Shown here: piece after piece, positions 1-12,230 of the stretch
Position numbering within the stretch: the stretch's first letter is position 1
Layout: every line of letters starts with the position of its first letter
Assembly: GCA_003586115.2 (NCBI GenBank)
Contig: QVOM02000025.1
Location: 42,452,522-42,516,521, forward strand
Origin: Salvator merianae
Lineage: Eukaryota > Chordata > Lepidosauria > Squamata > Teiidae
Reading direction: 5' to 3'
Length of the DNA: 64,000 nucleotides
Position numbers and translations under genes: made by a program
Notes under the pieces: generated by a model
The model's input: only the letters and a program-made list of their open reading frames with translations
What the model was told of the DNA's origin: nothing
Database searches by the model: none

Positions 1-964
1 GCCTACATCCATGTGATCACCAGAAATTGATCCTGATTCAACCACATTGGTACAGTATAATGGTGCCTGTGTGTTGAGGTTTGGTTTTTTCTTTAACAAA
101 GTCGACAAGGTGAAGCTTGAAAAATAAGCCCTGCTCATTTTTGTGTAGAAAATGAATTAAAATTCTAAAAGCATCACAACAATACAGGTTATTCTGCATT
201 TCATGAGACAAAAGTCTTAAGAAATCCTATCCCCCTGCCATGGAAGATCAATAACCTTTCGATTCGAGTAGTCAAGTATAGCTACAGTATGTTCCAGTTT
301 TACTGTCTACCCATAAAGCAGACATAAACTTTAAAAGATACATTTCTGGAGCTAAAGGCAAGATGTATAGATTCTAGCCATTCACTCAAGAGAAAGAAAA
401 TGATTTTCTCTCATGCTAGCCACTCATTCTCATGTGATTCTGGACCTATCAACAAGATCTCATTACTTGTTCTTTTTTTTTTCTTGCACTCTTGTCTTAG
501 TGAAGTGCTAGTTTTCTATAAGTTGCATGTAGATAATCAATTGATATATGTTGCATGTGTTGAAATGTTTTTCTGTCCCGGTCCAGTCCTCTAGCTTCTA
601 CATTACGTGCAGCAGGCAGCTCCATCACTCTGCCACCATAGAAGTAAAAGGACTGATCTAGGAACTCTGGTGGTGGGACATTTTAGACCAGGGAAGGGCT
701 TTGTACAAGCAGTCGCCCCCAAAATGTTGGGGAGAACAAAAAGACATTAATGGCAGATTATCTCACTCTGACATTATGGTCACAAGATATTTTACATACA
801 TACATACACATTTTGGAGTAATTGCTTGCTTAAAAACTTTCTTATTCAACAGTTTGGAGAGCTTGTGTATGTGCTAGGTCGTACTTTACAGAAAATAGTC
901 TTCTGCTCTCCAGTTGAAAGACTGCCTGATCCAAGTCCATTTTAAAATGAATAATTGAATTTTG

Positions 965-1449
965 GGGCCTTTGTTCTGGAACACAAGCCCTCGTAGTCCT
1001 TTTCTGGGCCTCATCTGTGTACACATTAGTGCAAAACAGAGGGATCCCACCCACCACTGGCTCATTCTGTCTGCTTTAGATGGAGCGTGATCCAGATCAG
1101 GAAGTCCTTGCCACAGCTATCTGGATCACTGTCAACAGCGACAACAATCTGGATCATGATTTCCCAGACTACTGAGGGACCATTTTGGCAGCAAACCAAC
1201 ATGTGCCCCTGAAATGGGTCCCCCGGGGGTTACAAGGCTAGGAACTCTCATTCCTAGCCCTTCAAAGCTTTCTAAAGGCCAGCCTTGAAGCTTGTACAAG
1301 TTTCAGGGTTGGTATGAGAGCTGGTCTGAGCCAGTGCTGTCTTGCAAATGGTGCTGTTCTAGACCACAGCTTGCCATGTTCTGGACCAGCATGCCTCACT
1401 GGTTCAGACCCACTGCCACAGAACAAGACAAGGTAAGTGCAGAAAGGTC
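965..1449. mobile_element. Degraded MITE, GGGCC...TGCAC terminal family
   Basis: The right end (AAGTGCAGAAAGGTC, 1435-1449) is the inverted terminal sequence shared by several elements in this window. The interior (a GTCTGCTTTAGATGGAGC block near 1068, and CTGAAATGGGTCCCCC near 1210) matches the copy at 35689-36109. The left end near 965 (GGGGCCTTTGTTCTGG) is uncertain. It has no coding capacity. Confidence 0.5.
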
Positions 1450-2889
1450 TATAGAGCTGAATCCTGAAGAATGCAAAGAAATGAGCATGAGCTCATTGAA
1501 GTTTTCTGTTAGATTTATCATAGAGGCAACAAACATTTCAAGTAAATAGGTCATACAGAAACATGGGCTGACCTGCTATGTTGGGAGGGCAGTGCTGGCC
1601 TTTGAACTAGAATAAGCAGGGTATGTGTGTGCGTGTAATGGAGAGATTGCAGAGTAGTGTTTAATTGCACCAAATTGGTCTCTGATCTTCAGTGGTTCAA
1701 AAGGTAGCATCCCACTGGTCAACAACCATGCCGATGGTACATATTGTATTCTATTTAAATTATAGTTGTAGATATTATTAGTTATTGTATTTTATTTAAA
1801 TTATCCTTTGAATTACAGGAATGCATTAAATTAGCATAAGTATATTTTATGTAAATTGATGCTTTCTTTTGTCCATTGTTGGGTGATACAGGGCACACCA
1901 GGAAGTACTGTATGTCTTTTGTATAAATGTGTGTAGACATGTACGTTATTGAGATCTGTGAGTAGTACTGCGTGCTGCTACTTCAGTATTTGTTTCTGCT
2001 GCCGTATTTGTGTTGTTGACTCTGTTTCTCGTTAGCTGTATATGAGCACAGTGTGTGGGCAGTGGCCACTCAGCATTCCAGGGCTACAGATCTTCTCATT
2101 AAGTACTATAAAGCATCAGTATTTTTCTGATAATGGAGAAGAAAATTCATATGAGCAAAATTTGCACTGTAAAGGTACAGATTTATTTTTAAAATCTTGT
2201 TCTCAACAATCTAATTGTATTTGTATTAAGACTGACTTGGTTGATTAAGGTTATCACAATAATTTGAAAGAATTGTTTGGGCAATGTCTTCTTATAGTGG
2301 GTGCAGATAATGTGCAAAACTACAAAAAAATAAAAGGCAGAATAAAATTTGGAAATCAGTGATTCAAGCCAATCTCCGAGCCTTAGAAGCTTTCTCTTTT
2401 CAATGATCTAACTTCATAAAAATTGGTTTTGGTTGCTTAAGCAGTTAGTGGTATTCTATATAACATGTGAGAAAGCAAAACAAGGAAAAAGCAAACAGGT
2501 CCCCTGTGTTATTTTAAAGACTTTCTTGCCTATCCTATGGGCTATGCTGAGGAATGACTGGCTAATAAAGTTGTGATAAACTCAAATTGGGTTACACTTC
2601 CCCCCACTATCCTGGACCAGAGTGGGATGCTCTGGCCTGGGATAAGCGATCCATCCCAAGCTTAGATAGATTGTTCCTGCCACATATTCCATGCCAGCCT
2701 CCATGCCGGCTTCGAAGCTCACACCTTGTCAGCTTAGTGTAGTGGCTAGAGTAGGATCTTCTAGACCATGAATTTGAAATCCTGCTGGCCATGGAAACTC
2801 ACTAGATATCTTTGGGCCACTCACTGTCTTTCAACCTGCACTTACCTCTGTTCTGAATCTTTGTCATTTTCTGAGCCTCTTTTGTACAC

Positions 2890-3179
2890 ATGTTTGATGG
2901 AGCATATTCCAGGTGGAGCGTATTCCAGATCAGAAGGCCTGAAATGACCTCCTGATCTGTTTTAGATCCAGAAACCAGTAGACCTTGATAATGAGATCTG
3001 CCAGGATGCTAAGGCTATGGGGAACCCAATGGGTCCAGGAACATTCGCTGGGGCCAACTCCAAAACTCCACATGAGCTTTGGGTCTAGTGTGGAGGCAGG
3101 TCCAGAACAGACTGGGACCAACTTCTGACTGATCTTCATCCAGAGATCCAGATCTGCTCAAAGAAGTGCAGAAAGGTCC
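2890..3179. mobile_element. Partial MITE, same family
   Basis: It ends with AAGTGCAGAAAGGTCC at 3165-3179, the shared terminal sequence. The interior has the family's recurring words (a GGAGCGTATTCCAGATCAG block, GAACCCAATGGGTCC, TCCAGAACAG). I could not define a left terminus, so it is probably truncated. Confidence 0.45.
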
Positions 3180-3201
3180 TAACTTTAACTCATAGTGTTA
3201 T

Positions 3202-3260
3202 AGGGATGTGCAAATCACTCTCCTGAATGCTTTTCAAAACATATGAGATAGTATTAGTCT
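3202..3260. repeat. Dispersed repeat fragment, second copy near 44391
   Basis: The block beginning TAGGGATGTGCAAATCACTC and continuing CCTGAATGCTTTTC recurs with few changes at about 44391-44440. I do not recognise the family. The pair shows that both sites carry an interspersed repeat. Confidence 0.5.
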
Positions 3261-4781
3261 TGCGATTGGGGCCCTACTAGCTCGTTTGATCATAGAAATA
3301 TTTACCTGGGTTCACCTTCACCTTTTTCCTTATGCTGCCTCTCCCAGCCTTTCTCAGAGCCTGAAAAGAGAGGCTGGCATTTATTTAGCAGGAACTGCAG
3401 GAAGCTCTAGAAGACTGGTAATTGCATGTTGCCTCATGATGATGTCATTCTATAGCACAATATGAGAACAGGCAATCCTGCCTCCCAGTCTCTGAGAAAG
3501 CTGGGAAGGATAGCACAGGAGCAATATGAACTAGGGTAAGTGCTTGCCTTTTTCTTAGCAAACTTTGCTGCCATGTAATGGGACAATGCTTTCTCAAATG
3601 TTTTGAAAATCCTTCAAAACAATGAGGATAAAATGGAAGAGAGGAAATTTGCTGGACAAGAATGGCAAAAGTAGATAGGTGGATAGACAGACAGACAGGT
3701 AAACAGAATCAGTTTGCCACAAATGGAATCTCAGTGGTAGAGCTTTATATGTCCAAAATGTCCCAACAGTAGTGGCCCTGGCGTTTCCACTTAATAGATA
3801 TCAGGCTCTAGGGCTGAAAAAGGTACTTCATGAATCTGGAGTGCCATTGTCACTTAGGTTCCATCCAGTCAAGGCCCTATTGGGGCTGGATGAAGATGCT
3901 CAAAGAAAGAGCCGGTTGTGGAGGTGAGAGAGCCATGGACATCTAAGGCCCATCTCAGCCTTCCATAGTAGCTGGAACATCCCTTTGAGCGGAATTCCAC
4001 TCATAAAGATGAATTCCCTTGCTAACTTGTCTGATGTGCAGCCCCAAACTCTGGGTGTTTGGTTGGCAGGCAAGGTGACTGGCAATTGATTGACCCCCCC
4101 ATTCCAATTCAGCCATCAGGGTGCCAGCAGAGCTATTTATCTTGCTGTGATGTTAAGTCACTCCTAATGGCCACTGCAGTGGGAGACCCCCAGATCTGGC
4201 AAACAACCTTTTACCCACCTTGCCCCCTGGCCGACCAGAGATTGGCTGCAAAGTGACATGTGGTTGGTGCCTCAGTATAAATTCAGGGATAGCTTGAACT
4301 TCATTAGCCTAGCTAATATAGAGAATGAATGGAGTTGATGGGAATTGTAGTCCACAACACTTTAGAACATACTAGTCTTTTCCTGGTCTAGGGCCTCTTT
4401 ATAGGCTACATGAATATGTGATCTGTGGAAGATTAATATCTCCCAGTCATATTTACTTGAGAAAAGGCACGTTCATTGTGCTTAAAGTCAGGTTGGTTAA
4501 ACAGGGCATGTTGAGTTATGTTAGAAGTACCTGTTGTATGGGTAGACAGGAAAAGGGGTATTGCATCAGTTTCTGTTCTTTCAGTTAAACCATACTGTGG
4601 GATCTGTATGCACATACATATGATGTGTGTAAGCACATTCAGTGTATCCAAGCAAATTTGTAAGGTATTCACATCTGCTTATCATCATACTAGTTTTTAG
4701 GAATGATAGGCATTCTTCTTACTTTATTTGTGTGTTAATTCACATACAAACATCTACAAATACTGTAAGTCATGTGATTTA

Positions 4782-5205
4782 GGGCCTGTTTGCACTTTTC
4801 ACTAGTGAGTGTGCAGACACTCACTAACAAAGTGCAGTTGTACTGCACAGAGGCCCTAGTGATCAGGAGTGGGCTACAGCCATTCCTGATCACTACTAGC
4901 TGTGGAGCACAAAATTGAGCTTTGCAGCTGTACCGATATGCAGTGGTCACACCTACTTCTAGGTGCGAATGTGGTGTGGTGTGGCTGCACAGTTGCGCTG
5001 CGCGTCCTCAGCCACAATGGCAACAGCTGGACATTTCCCCAGCCTCTGTCACAACGTGTGGCCAGCATTCATACTGCAAATACTGTATGCCCATTTCCAG
5101 GATGTTCCAACTCTCACAGTGCGAATAGCCATTACACTGCAAGGACTGCTTCATCTTGGAACATTCAGTTGCAAACATTCCAAGATGGCGAGTGCAAAAG
5201 CGCCC
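4782..5205. mobile_element. PIF/Harbinger-like MITE with TTA target duplication
   Basis: The terminal inverted repeats are GGGCCTGTTTGCACTTTTC on the left and, read from the right, GGGCGCTTTTGCACTCGCC. The element is flanked by TTA at 4779-4781 and 5206-5208. A 3-bp TTA duplication with GG-starting termini is typical of PIF/Harbinger (Tourist-like) elements. The interior block AGCTGTGGAGCACAAAATTG also occurs, diverged, in the copy at 32604-33074. Open frames inside are by-products of its GC-rich sequence. It is 424 bp long and non-autonomous. Confidence 0.65.
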
Positions 5206-8200
5206 TTAGACTCAAGAAATGGGACCGAAACCTCCAGAACTGGTTTTCACTAGAATTTCTATGGCCTTGCCAAACTGCACTAATTTATGTACATATGCGA
5301 ATCCTAAGGACCTGATACCTGAAATGGTTGCTAGAAACATTGTGGTTGGAAAATGCCTGGAAATGGTGATATGTGTATGGGTGTCCATACCTATGCAGAA
5401 GGCCAAGATTCCAGGCACAATTATGATTGGCATAGATATTCCTAAGTATATGTGAACCGTGGTATCTCCACAGCCTGCTGCCAAAAAATACTTTTAAAAG
5501 TGCAAAATTATAAGCACGTTGTTGATTGACCTGATGTAACATGAGTCAGTCTTAACTACTGCTTAAAAACAAAGGAAAAGAAAAAAATGCAGGGATGCAC
5601 GTGGAAAGAGATAAGAATTCATAAAGTGTCAACTGAATATATTTTTAAGGGGCAAGCTTTGTTGGCACATATGGCATAAGTATGGCACAGAAACAATAGC
5701 CTTGAAGCTGCCAATAGGGGAGGAGATTTGTACGTTTGAAGACTTTTCTATTTTTAAAGAAATATTGGCTGGAGCATCTGGGGATGAAAAGTTGCTCAGA
5801 GAAATAGTTGCTGAGGCACACTGCAGAACAATCATGATTAAAAAAAATTAGAAAGCATTTCTTTAAAACAGCCACTGCAAAACACGGTCTGCAAAATGCT
5901 ACCTTAAAGAGTTATTTGTATTGCCTGAACTTCTTGTTGTTCCATGTGCTTCAGCGGCAGTGACCCGGCAGGAAAACCAGTGGAATTGGGTCAAATCGAT
6001 CACACCTGAGGTAGGTGGTCTGATCATGTGACTTGAAATGAGGGAACGCCACATGCTCAGATGCAGAAGGCAGGTGCATGTAAGAATGCCTGCAAAACAT
6101 ACTGCTGTAGGTGGCTCATGTTAGCAAGCCAGCCACCACTTTGTTACCTTTCCCCAAGAGTATTTAAACCAAATGAAGGCTTGTATCTTCTTAATTTTTT
6201 AAAACTAAATATAGGTTTGTGTTCCGTACAGCTTGCACAGCAACTCTTCAACTTTTCTAAAAATTGCTTGTGTATGATAGAACATGCTTACGCATTCTTC
6301 TTACAAGTCAGTGCTCTCTGCACCTTCTTTCTCCCCTGAAAGAGAGACTGCAATCTGGTTGCCTTGGCGACCTTGGCAGGTTTAAATGAGTAGCTGCACT
6401 AAAAAAATTTGTTGCTTGCATCAAACTGCATTGATGTTTTAATCTGAGTGGCCTTAAAAAAAAATAAATTAAAAAAGGGCATTGTAGCCTTCATGGCTCA
6501 ACATTATTAAGAGGTTGAAGTATTCTTGTGGCCACTCTGAAGGCCCACCAAGGTTTTCAATACAATTTCAAGGAGGAGACTTTCCATTTTATCTCAGAGA
6601 CAAGGCGTTGTTGTAGAAACTGATGACAGAATAAGGGCAGGTTGGGTTCAAGCTTGAGAACTGATTAGAGGCCATTGAATGGATTAAGCTAATTTTTGAT
6701 TGCAGTGTGTGTAAAGTTAAAGCAGACTTTCAGCTCAAAAATTCATCAGCCTGCTTTTGTTGGATTTGACTTTTAAAACTGTAAGCATCAAAAATGGATT
6801 TTCAGAAAGAAGTATTTCCTCTTAATACTGCCATTTGGCGGAATTTTAAACAAAGGGAATAATGAAAGAAAGTGTGACACTGATGTTGTTCCAAAAAAGT
6901 TGCCTTATGTACTAGGTCACAGCTATTTCTCTACTTAGGCTAAGTACTATACAGACAGCCTTCCTACTATGTGCCTTTCTCTCTGCAATTTTGTTTTAAA
7001 GCCATCCCTTACCATAATGTGGTTGTGATGAAGCAAAAACATGCAAGTTATGGCCTCAAGATATCCCTGTAGACACCTAGCATACTTTGTATGGCACAAA
7101 TAGAGTGCCTGTGTTATACGAGGGACAGCTGATTATTGGATCTGATGTGATGGAGTGCTCCAGTTTGTTTTAGGTTGTGATCACATGACCGCCAGCATAT
7201 GTGGACATCCTGCTTCTAAAGCAATATGCCCTTTTGGGGCTGTCACCTGGCCCTGGTGTGGCTGTGCTCCAGATCACACCATATGCCATTTTACAACTGC
7301 ACAGTGTGATCTATGGTGCCAGGCATGGCTGTATGTCATGCTGAGCAGCAGCCATTTTGACCAGTTGCTCAGCAGCTGGGTCGGTGATGCCCAGTTCATT
7401 ACACCAGGGAGGGGGTGCTGCAAAGGTGCTCAGAGAGTGCGGAATCCCATCCTTTCACCTCCTATGTTTTTGACACAGGATGCATGAAAAAGGAATATAT
7501 ATGACCCTTGGCTCACAGGTGCATATTCCTGCCTCTATAAGATGATAATCTGATCATGAGTTGCGTGTTACATTTGATGTTACAGTTGCAGCTAGTTGTG
7601 CTAGCAGAATGTTTATGAGTATTCTGTGCTATGTCTTAGTTTAATGTTTATTTTTCTTTCTTTCTAAACACATACTTGTGTTCTTCTCACTTGAAGGACA
7701 CTGAGCTATATGTTATTTTCCTATACACACAGCACCTGCATTCTTGTCTATACCTTGTGAGTTTTGAATTTCCCTTTTTAAGTCTCTTAGAGGAACTTTA
7801 TTGCACTTGACTTTTTTCTAAACTTCTCAGGTCACAAATTGATACCTACTCCACACATTTTTTAAGAGTCAACCTCTGAATAGCAAGGGGGCAGGGCAGG
7901 CAAATGGCTGCATGCCAAGTATGCTTGCCACTCGCCTCTTCCTGCAGAAAGGGGGGGACCTACTAGTAACCCTCTTTGAAGTATTCCAAGTTAACCTTCC
8001 AGAAGAGTCTGCACAGGGGGCATTTAGATTGCTCCTCCATGTTGATTCTTTGACTGGAATATCAGGCCACATACTGGGTAGCTTGACTTCCAGTGTAATG
8101 TTCAAATCCTCACTAGCCTCACTGGTGAGGGACTGTGGCCCTTTCCACACAGTACAATAGGAAATAGTCCAGAGGCCTCCCTTCCACATGCTTCCTCCTA

Positions 8201-9896
8201 ATATGTTCCATCTGCACAGGATGGAACATAGACCAGGCCCGAGTACCCAAAATGGTATATTAGTACAGTTCATCAGTAGACCTCAGTTTCAATGTTGGGA
8301 CTAGAGTGGAACAGACTATTCCAATGTGGATGCTTTTGTTTCCCATCAGGAACAATCCATCCCAGCTTGGGACAGATAGCATGTCCTGGTATGAGGTGGC
8401 CCACCCAGTACCAGGATGGCACCATGAATTGTGGAATGGGTTATGTCTGTGTTTGCAGAGTTGCATTTACACAGATGATCTGGGAAGTATGGGAGGATAA
8501 ATGTAGCCTAAGAAACCCTTTCTTAATGTGAACTCAAGATCCAAGTCACAACTACCTTTGTTTTTTCTTAGTACTCATCAAACCAACTGACTGTTTCCAG
8601 TAGGGTACTCAGGAGACCAACTATCAAAACCTATTATTATTTTGAAATGGGCCTTACCAACAGTGAGCATGGTTCTGCTGTTCTTACTCCTGATATGTAG
8701 TATATCCTTTTTCTAACCTTAAATGCACAGCAAAAACCCTTGACCGTTCAAAGCACAGTAAAACTGCACTTTGCGCTGAGTATGCCAAACACAAAAGGCC
8801 ACACTCTCCCCCACCAACAACACTTCACTGGTTTCCTCACAATATTTAGGTTGAAATTCAGGAGATGCTCAAGTGGACGTGACTTGTGTTTTTTCCATTC
8901 AGTGTAAAAGTGAAACTTCACTGCAGTCCTGCTGATTATTAATTAGTTAAGCAATTGTCTGATGCTTAGTGTGCATGATGGAATTAGATATGGACTAAAG
9001 GAATCATTCTGTTTGCATATCTCTTTACAAATAAATGAGAGTACTTTAAATCCATTAACCTCTCTGGAATATTTTTTAAAGCCACTTTGCGTACTCTGTA
9101 ATCCAAACATCTGTGATTATTATTATTTTTCATCAAATGTTTTTCTAAATTTACTTTATAATGGCATTTCCTTTCCTAATGCTGTGGTACGCTTCTTGAA
9201 GGAATCATGCTAAGAAAGATGTGTGGCAAGAAATGATAGTATCTCTTTAATTTTAATGTTCCTATTGTTCCTGTCTACATTTTGATTGGTAGACTAATGC
9301 AGAAAAAAAATCCTGTGGTCATATCTGTGTCTCTCTGAATGCCTATTGTGAGCAAGAGCAATCCAGGGTCACTGCCCTTTAAACACTGCCAGTCAGATCT
9401 CGGGAGAGAGAAGATATGTTAGAACTGCCAGGGATGAGAAAATGTGGTTAAGGAAACAAACAGTTTTCAGCTGAAAAACTACAATGCTATTGGAAGCGCT
9501 CGCCGTTTTAACCCCCACTTCTTCTGAAGCGTGTACAGTCTAATGAAAGAGTATTCTGTGCTCTTTCAAGGAGCAATTGGCTGCGTTTTTGTTTATAGAT
9601 AGTGGAAAAGATTAATCCATGTTGTAATGACCTATGGATAGCACAGAATAGCTATTTAAAAAAAGAAAATAACAACTAGATAATTATAAACATTTGTGTT
9701 TTTCGGTGATATGGCCTTATGCTGTATAAAAGGTTATATCTCTCTATAAACAAAATGTTTCCAGATATGTACATCGCTTTGTTCAGTGCTCAGTATTACA
9801 CAGGAAGACCGTTCCACAACTGTCTAAGAGAATTCTTGCATGAGCAGGACCAGCTAATACTTTGCTAATAAGGTGAAGGACAAGGTGCTTCTCTAT

Positions 9897-10092
9897 CAGC
9901 GGCGGCCGGTGACTTTAAGCCTGGGTGTTCACACCCCACACCCCACCCAAAGTGCACCATGGCCGTTCACGGGGCCTCCATACTGCCTCAGCAGGTCGCT
10001 GGCAGTACAGAAGCCCGGAGACCCCACAAACAGCCACGGCGTGCTTTGTGTGGGCCGCGAACACACGGGCTTAAAGCCGCCGGCCGTTCCTG
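9897..10092. mobile_element. GC-rich hAT-type foldback MITE, copy 1
   Basis: This is a 196-bp near-palindrome. The left end reads CAGCGGCGGCCGG, then CTTTAAGCCTGGGTG; the right end mirrors it. Flanking 8-mers TTCTCTAT (9889-9896) and TTGTCTAT (10093-10100) match at 7 of 8 bases, the 8-bp target duplication expected of hAT elements. Two further copies lie at 34859-34987 and 52100-52306. It has no coding capacity. Confidence 0.75.
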
Positions 10093-10130
10093 TTGTCTAT
10101 CAGTAATGGCTGTGACCCAAAATTACAACA

Positions 10131-10262
10131 CAGTGATTCGTTGGGCGGCTTTCAAGCCAGAATCTCACAGCAAATTTATCTTTGATCTGATGCTCAGTGT
10201 GTTGGATCAAAGAGGGGGTTTGCCATGTGATTCAGGCTTCAAAAGAAGCCTGATGAGTATCT
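10131..10262. mobile_element. Palindromic repeat related to 13771-14013
   Basis: It contains inverted arms built from GGCTTT/CAAGCC and ATCTTTGATCTGATGCTC against GGATCAAAGAGGGGGTTTG. The reverse complement of the core of the repeat at 13771-14013 is visibly homologous (GCAAATCCCTCTTTGATCTG). It sits 38 bp after the hAT MITE. Confidence 0.5.
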
Positions 10263-10300
10263 GTGAGGTAGATCTGGGTGTACTACTGTGTACTACTGCT

Positions 10301-10467
10301 GGGATTACAATATTAAAAAAGGCAGGGTTCCTATCCTTTAATAGCAGCATAGAAGGGAGAATGTTAGCAGGTGTTGTCTGTATGGCAAGGTACATCTGCT
10401 AAAGTTCCGTCTTCTATTCAACTATTACAGGAGCAGGAACCCTGTCCTCATTTTTATATGGTAACCT
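10301..10467. mobile_element. Hairpin MITE with GGGTTACC-type ends, copy 1
   Basis: The left side reads GGGATTAC, then CAGGGTTCCTATCCTTTAA; the right side reads CAGGAACCCTGTCC, then ATATGGTAACC, so the ends fold back on each other. A second copy of the same layout is at 37172-37334, with the shared interior AGAAGAGAGAATTTTAGCTGG/AGAAGGGAGAATGTTAGCAGG in two halves. It has no coding capacity. Confidence 0.6.
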
Positions 10468-11124
10468 TAGCAGTAGTAGCCAGCAGTGGACCGAGTATGG
10501 AAGACAAGCAGATGAGCATTTGGAAGGGCAAGGCACAAGTATCACATCAGGTTCTGTTCTCCAGGATCTTGTTGACGCATCTGCTTGACACTCATCATCA
10601 CCAAGGACAGCCACTATACTGTAGTTTGTGACTGAACTAGGTCTGATGGAGGACACCTGGAAAGGCAGCCACTATACAGTGTATTGCTTTTGAGACTGTC
10701 TGTAAAGAACACTACCTTTCATGGTAGCATTCACTAGGAGGACTGCCATACACATTATAGACTATGCCTGCTTAAAGTTGTTCTTCTAGGCAGCTATTCA
10801 GGATACAGGAACCCAACATGAATTCCCACAGTCCTTCTAAAGATGTACCAACATGCAGTCAGAATACAACGTACTGTCCTTTAAATCTTTCATTCTCTTC
10901 TGCTTTATGAAACTGATACTGTCAAGTAAACTGCCAGATGTGATAACCATATGTTGAAAGAGATATTTGTTTTCCTTATGTGTCAATTGAACAAATGGTT
11001 ACACTAACAACATCAAAAGTGTCCTGTGCTTTCTCATGCTTTATATGGTAGAATAAACTTCTTATGTATGTTCTAATGTACTTCTAAGTTAGGGCAAGCT
11101 AAAAATTTATTGAGAAATTAACTT

Positions 11125-11250
11125 AATGTTCATAAAAATATTTGCATTGCCCTCCATGAGAACCCAGGGTGATTTACACTGACGAAAAAACAATAAAATA
11201 ATCTATACTTAAAACAGTAAAAATAGTAAAGTACAGTATTTTAGAATATT
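11125..11250 (-). mobile_element. Short L2/CR1-like LINE tail, minus orientation
   Basis: Read on the minus strand the segment gives a GTAAATCACCCTGGG...GGAGGGCAATGCAAATA pattern. This is a decayed form of the 'CGCCCTGAG...GGGCGGTATATAAATAAA' tail found at many squamate non-LTR element ends. An A-rich flank follows. It is assigned by pattern only. Confidence 0.4.
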
Positions 11251-11740
11251 AAAACACAGTGGCAACCTGTATATTAGGACTGCTCCAGCAGAGGGGCAAA
11301 TCTCTGATTGGAGGCCACCCTTTGGTGTCTTCAAATCAGTAGTGACTGGTGTCCACAGGTGTACCTAGCAGTGTCCAGAATATCACACACAGACCTCTCA
11401 AGTTTATTTTGAAGACTGCTATGTGCAACAAAATACTTCTTTGATCTGACCTATGGATCTTCCTGATACAGTATTGCCACAAAAAATACTCTTTTTGATA
11501 CTGCCACTTTTTAGAGGAGATTTTGCTTACAGTATTATCGGATCAGAGATTTCATTTATTTCGATGGTTTGATTTGAGTCTCTTATTCCTACAAACATGG
11601 CAGTACACAGTCTGCAGTTCTGTGGTCCACTTGCTATGCACAGCTGTGGTATCTGTTTGGCACAACTTGAGGCAAGACGCCCATGTCGCAGAACTATGGA
11701 AATCCATGTTTTTGTGCCATAGTGTTTGGACTCATGGCTT

Positions 11741-12008
11741 TTATGTTTATTTATGATATTTGTATTCCACCTGTTCTTCAAAGAGCCCAAGACAGTACAC
11801 ACACCATTCTCCTTGCCTCCATTTTATCCCAACAGCAACCCTTATCCTGCTGTGAGGTAGGATAAGGTGAGAAGTTGTGTCTGGCTCAAGATCACCCAGG
11901 GAGCTTTCATAGCAGAATGGGGATTTGAACCCAGGCAATTTGAACTTGAGGGGTTCAAATCCAGGAACTTTTAGGTTCAGTCCTGGTACACAATAACCAC
12001 TACAGTAT
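11741..12008 (-). mobile_element. tRNA-derived SINE, minus orientation
   Basis: On the minus strand the element starts near 12008 with a tRNA-like head: a box A-like TGTAGTGGTTA and a box B-like GGTTCAAATCCCC. It continues with the squamate SINE body (CTTGAGCCAGACACAAC..., CCTACCTCACAG, GGATAAAATGGAGG) and ends in an ATAAATAAA-type tail at about 11741. A partly duplicated B-box region (TGGATTTGAACCCCTC beside TGGGTTCAAATCCCC) makes the head longer than normal. Being an internal fragment in an intron, it is unlikely to be active. Confidence 0.75.
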
Positions 12009-12106
12009 ACAATATCCTTTAAATGGATGTAAATTATGACCTACCGATGATGTAAATTGTGACCTAGCAATGATTTTTTCAAACTGAGAAAATCAGTGTA
12101 TATATA

Positions 12107-12230
12107 CTGCATTCAGATGCTGATTATTTATTCGATGATATTTGGATATTCTGGAATAAAGGATGGATATTCTGGAATATCCATGCTTTATTCCAGAATA
12201 TTCAAATAAGTAAGGAACATCTGGATGCAG
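12107..12230. mobile_element. AT-rich perfect-type palindrome (foldback MITE)
   Basis: The arms start CTGCATTCAGATG at 12107 and end CATCTGGATGCAG at 12230. Inner arms TTTGGATATTCTGGAATAAA and TTTATTCCAGAATATTCAAA flank a second, self-complementary centre TGGATATTCTGGAATATCCA (12165-12184). The whole 124 bp can form one hairpin. I do not recognise the family. Confidence 0.6.

Noticed and set aside
4902..5315. Overlapping plus-strand frames up to 137 codons
   Set aside because: They fall almost entirely inside the MITE at 4782-5205, and several frames are open at once, which points to composition and not coding.
8137..8480. Possible further MITE starting GGCCCTTTCCACAC
   Set aside because: The start fits the shared terminus, but no matching inverted right end could be located, so it was left out of the feature list.
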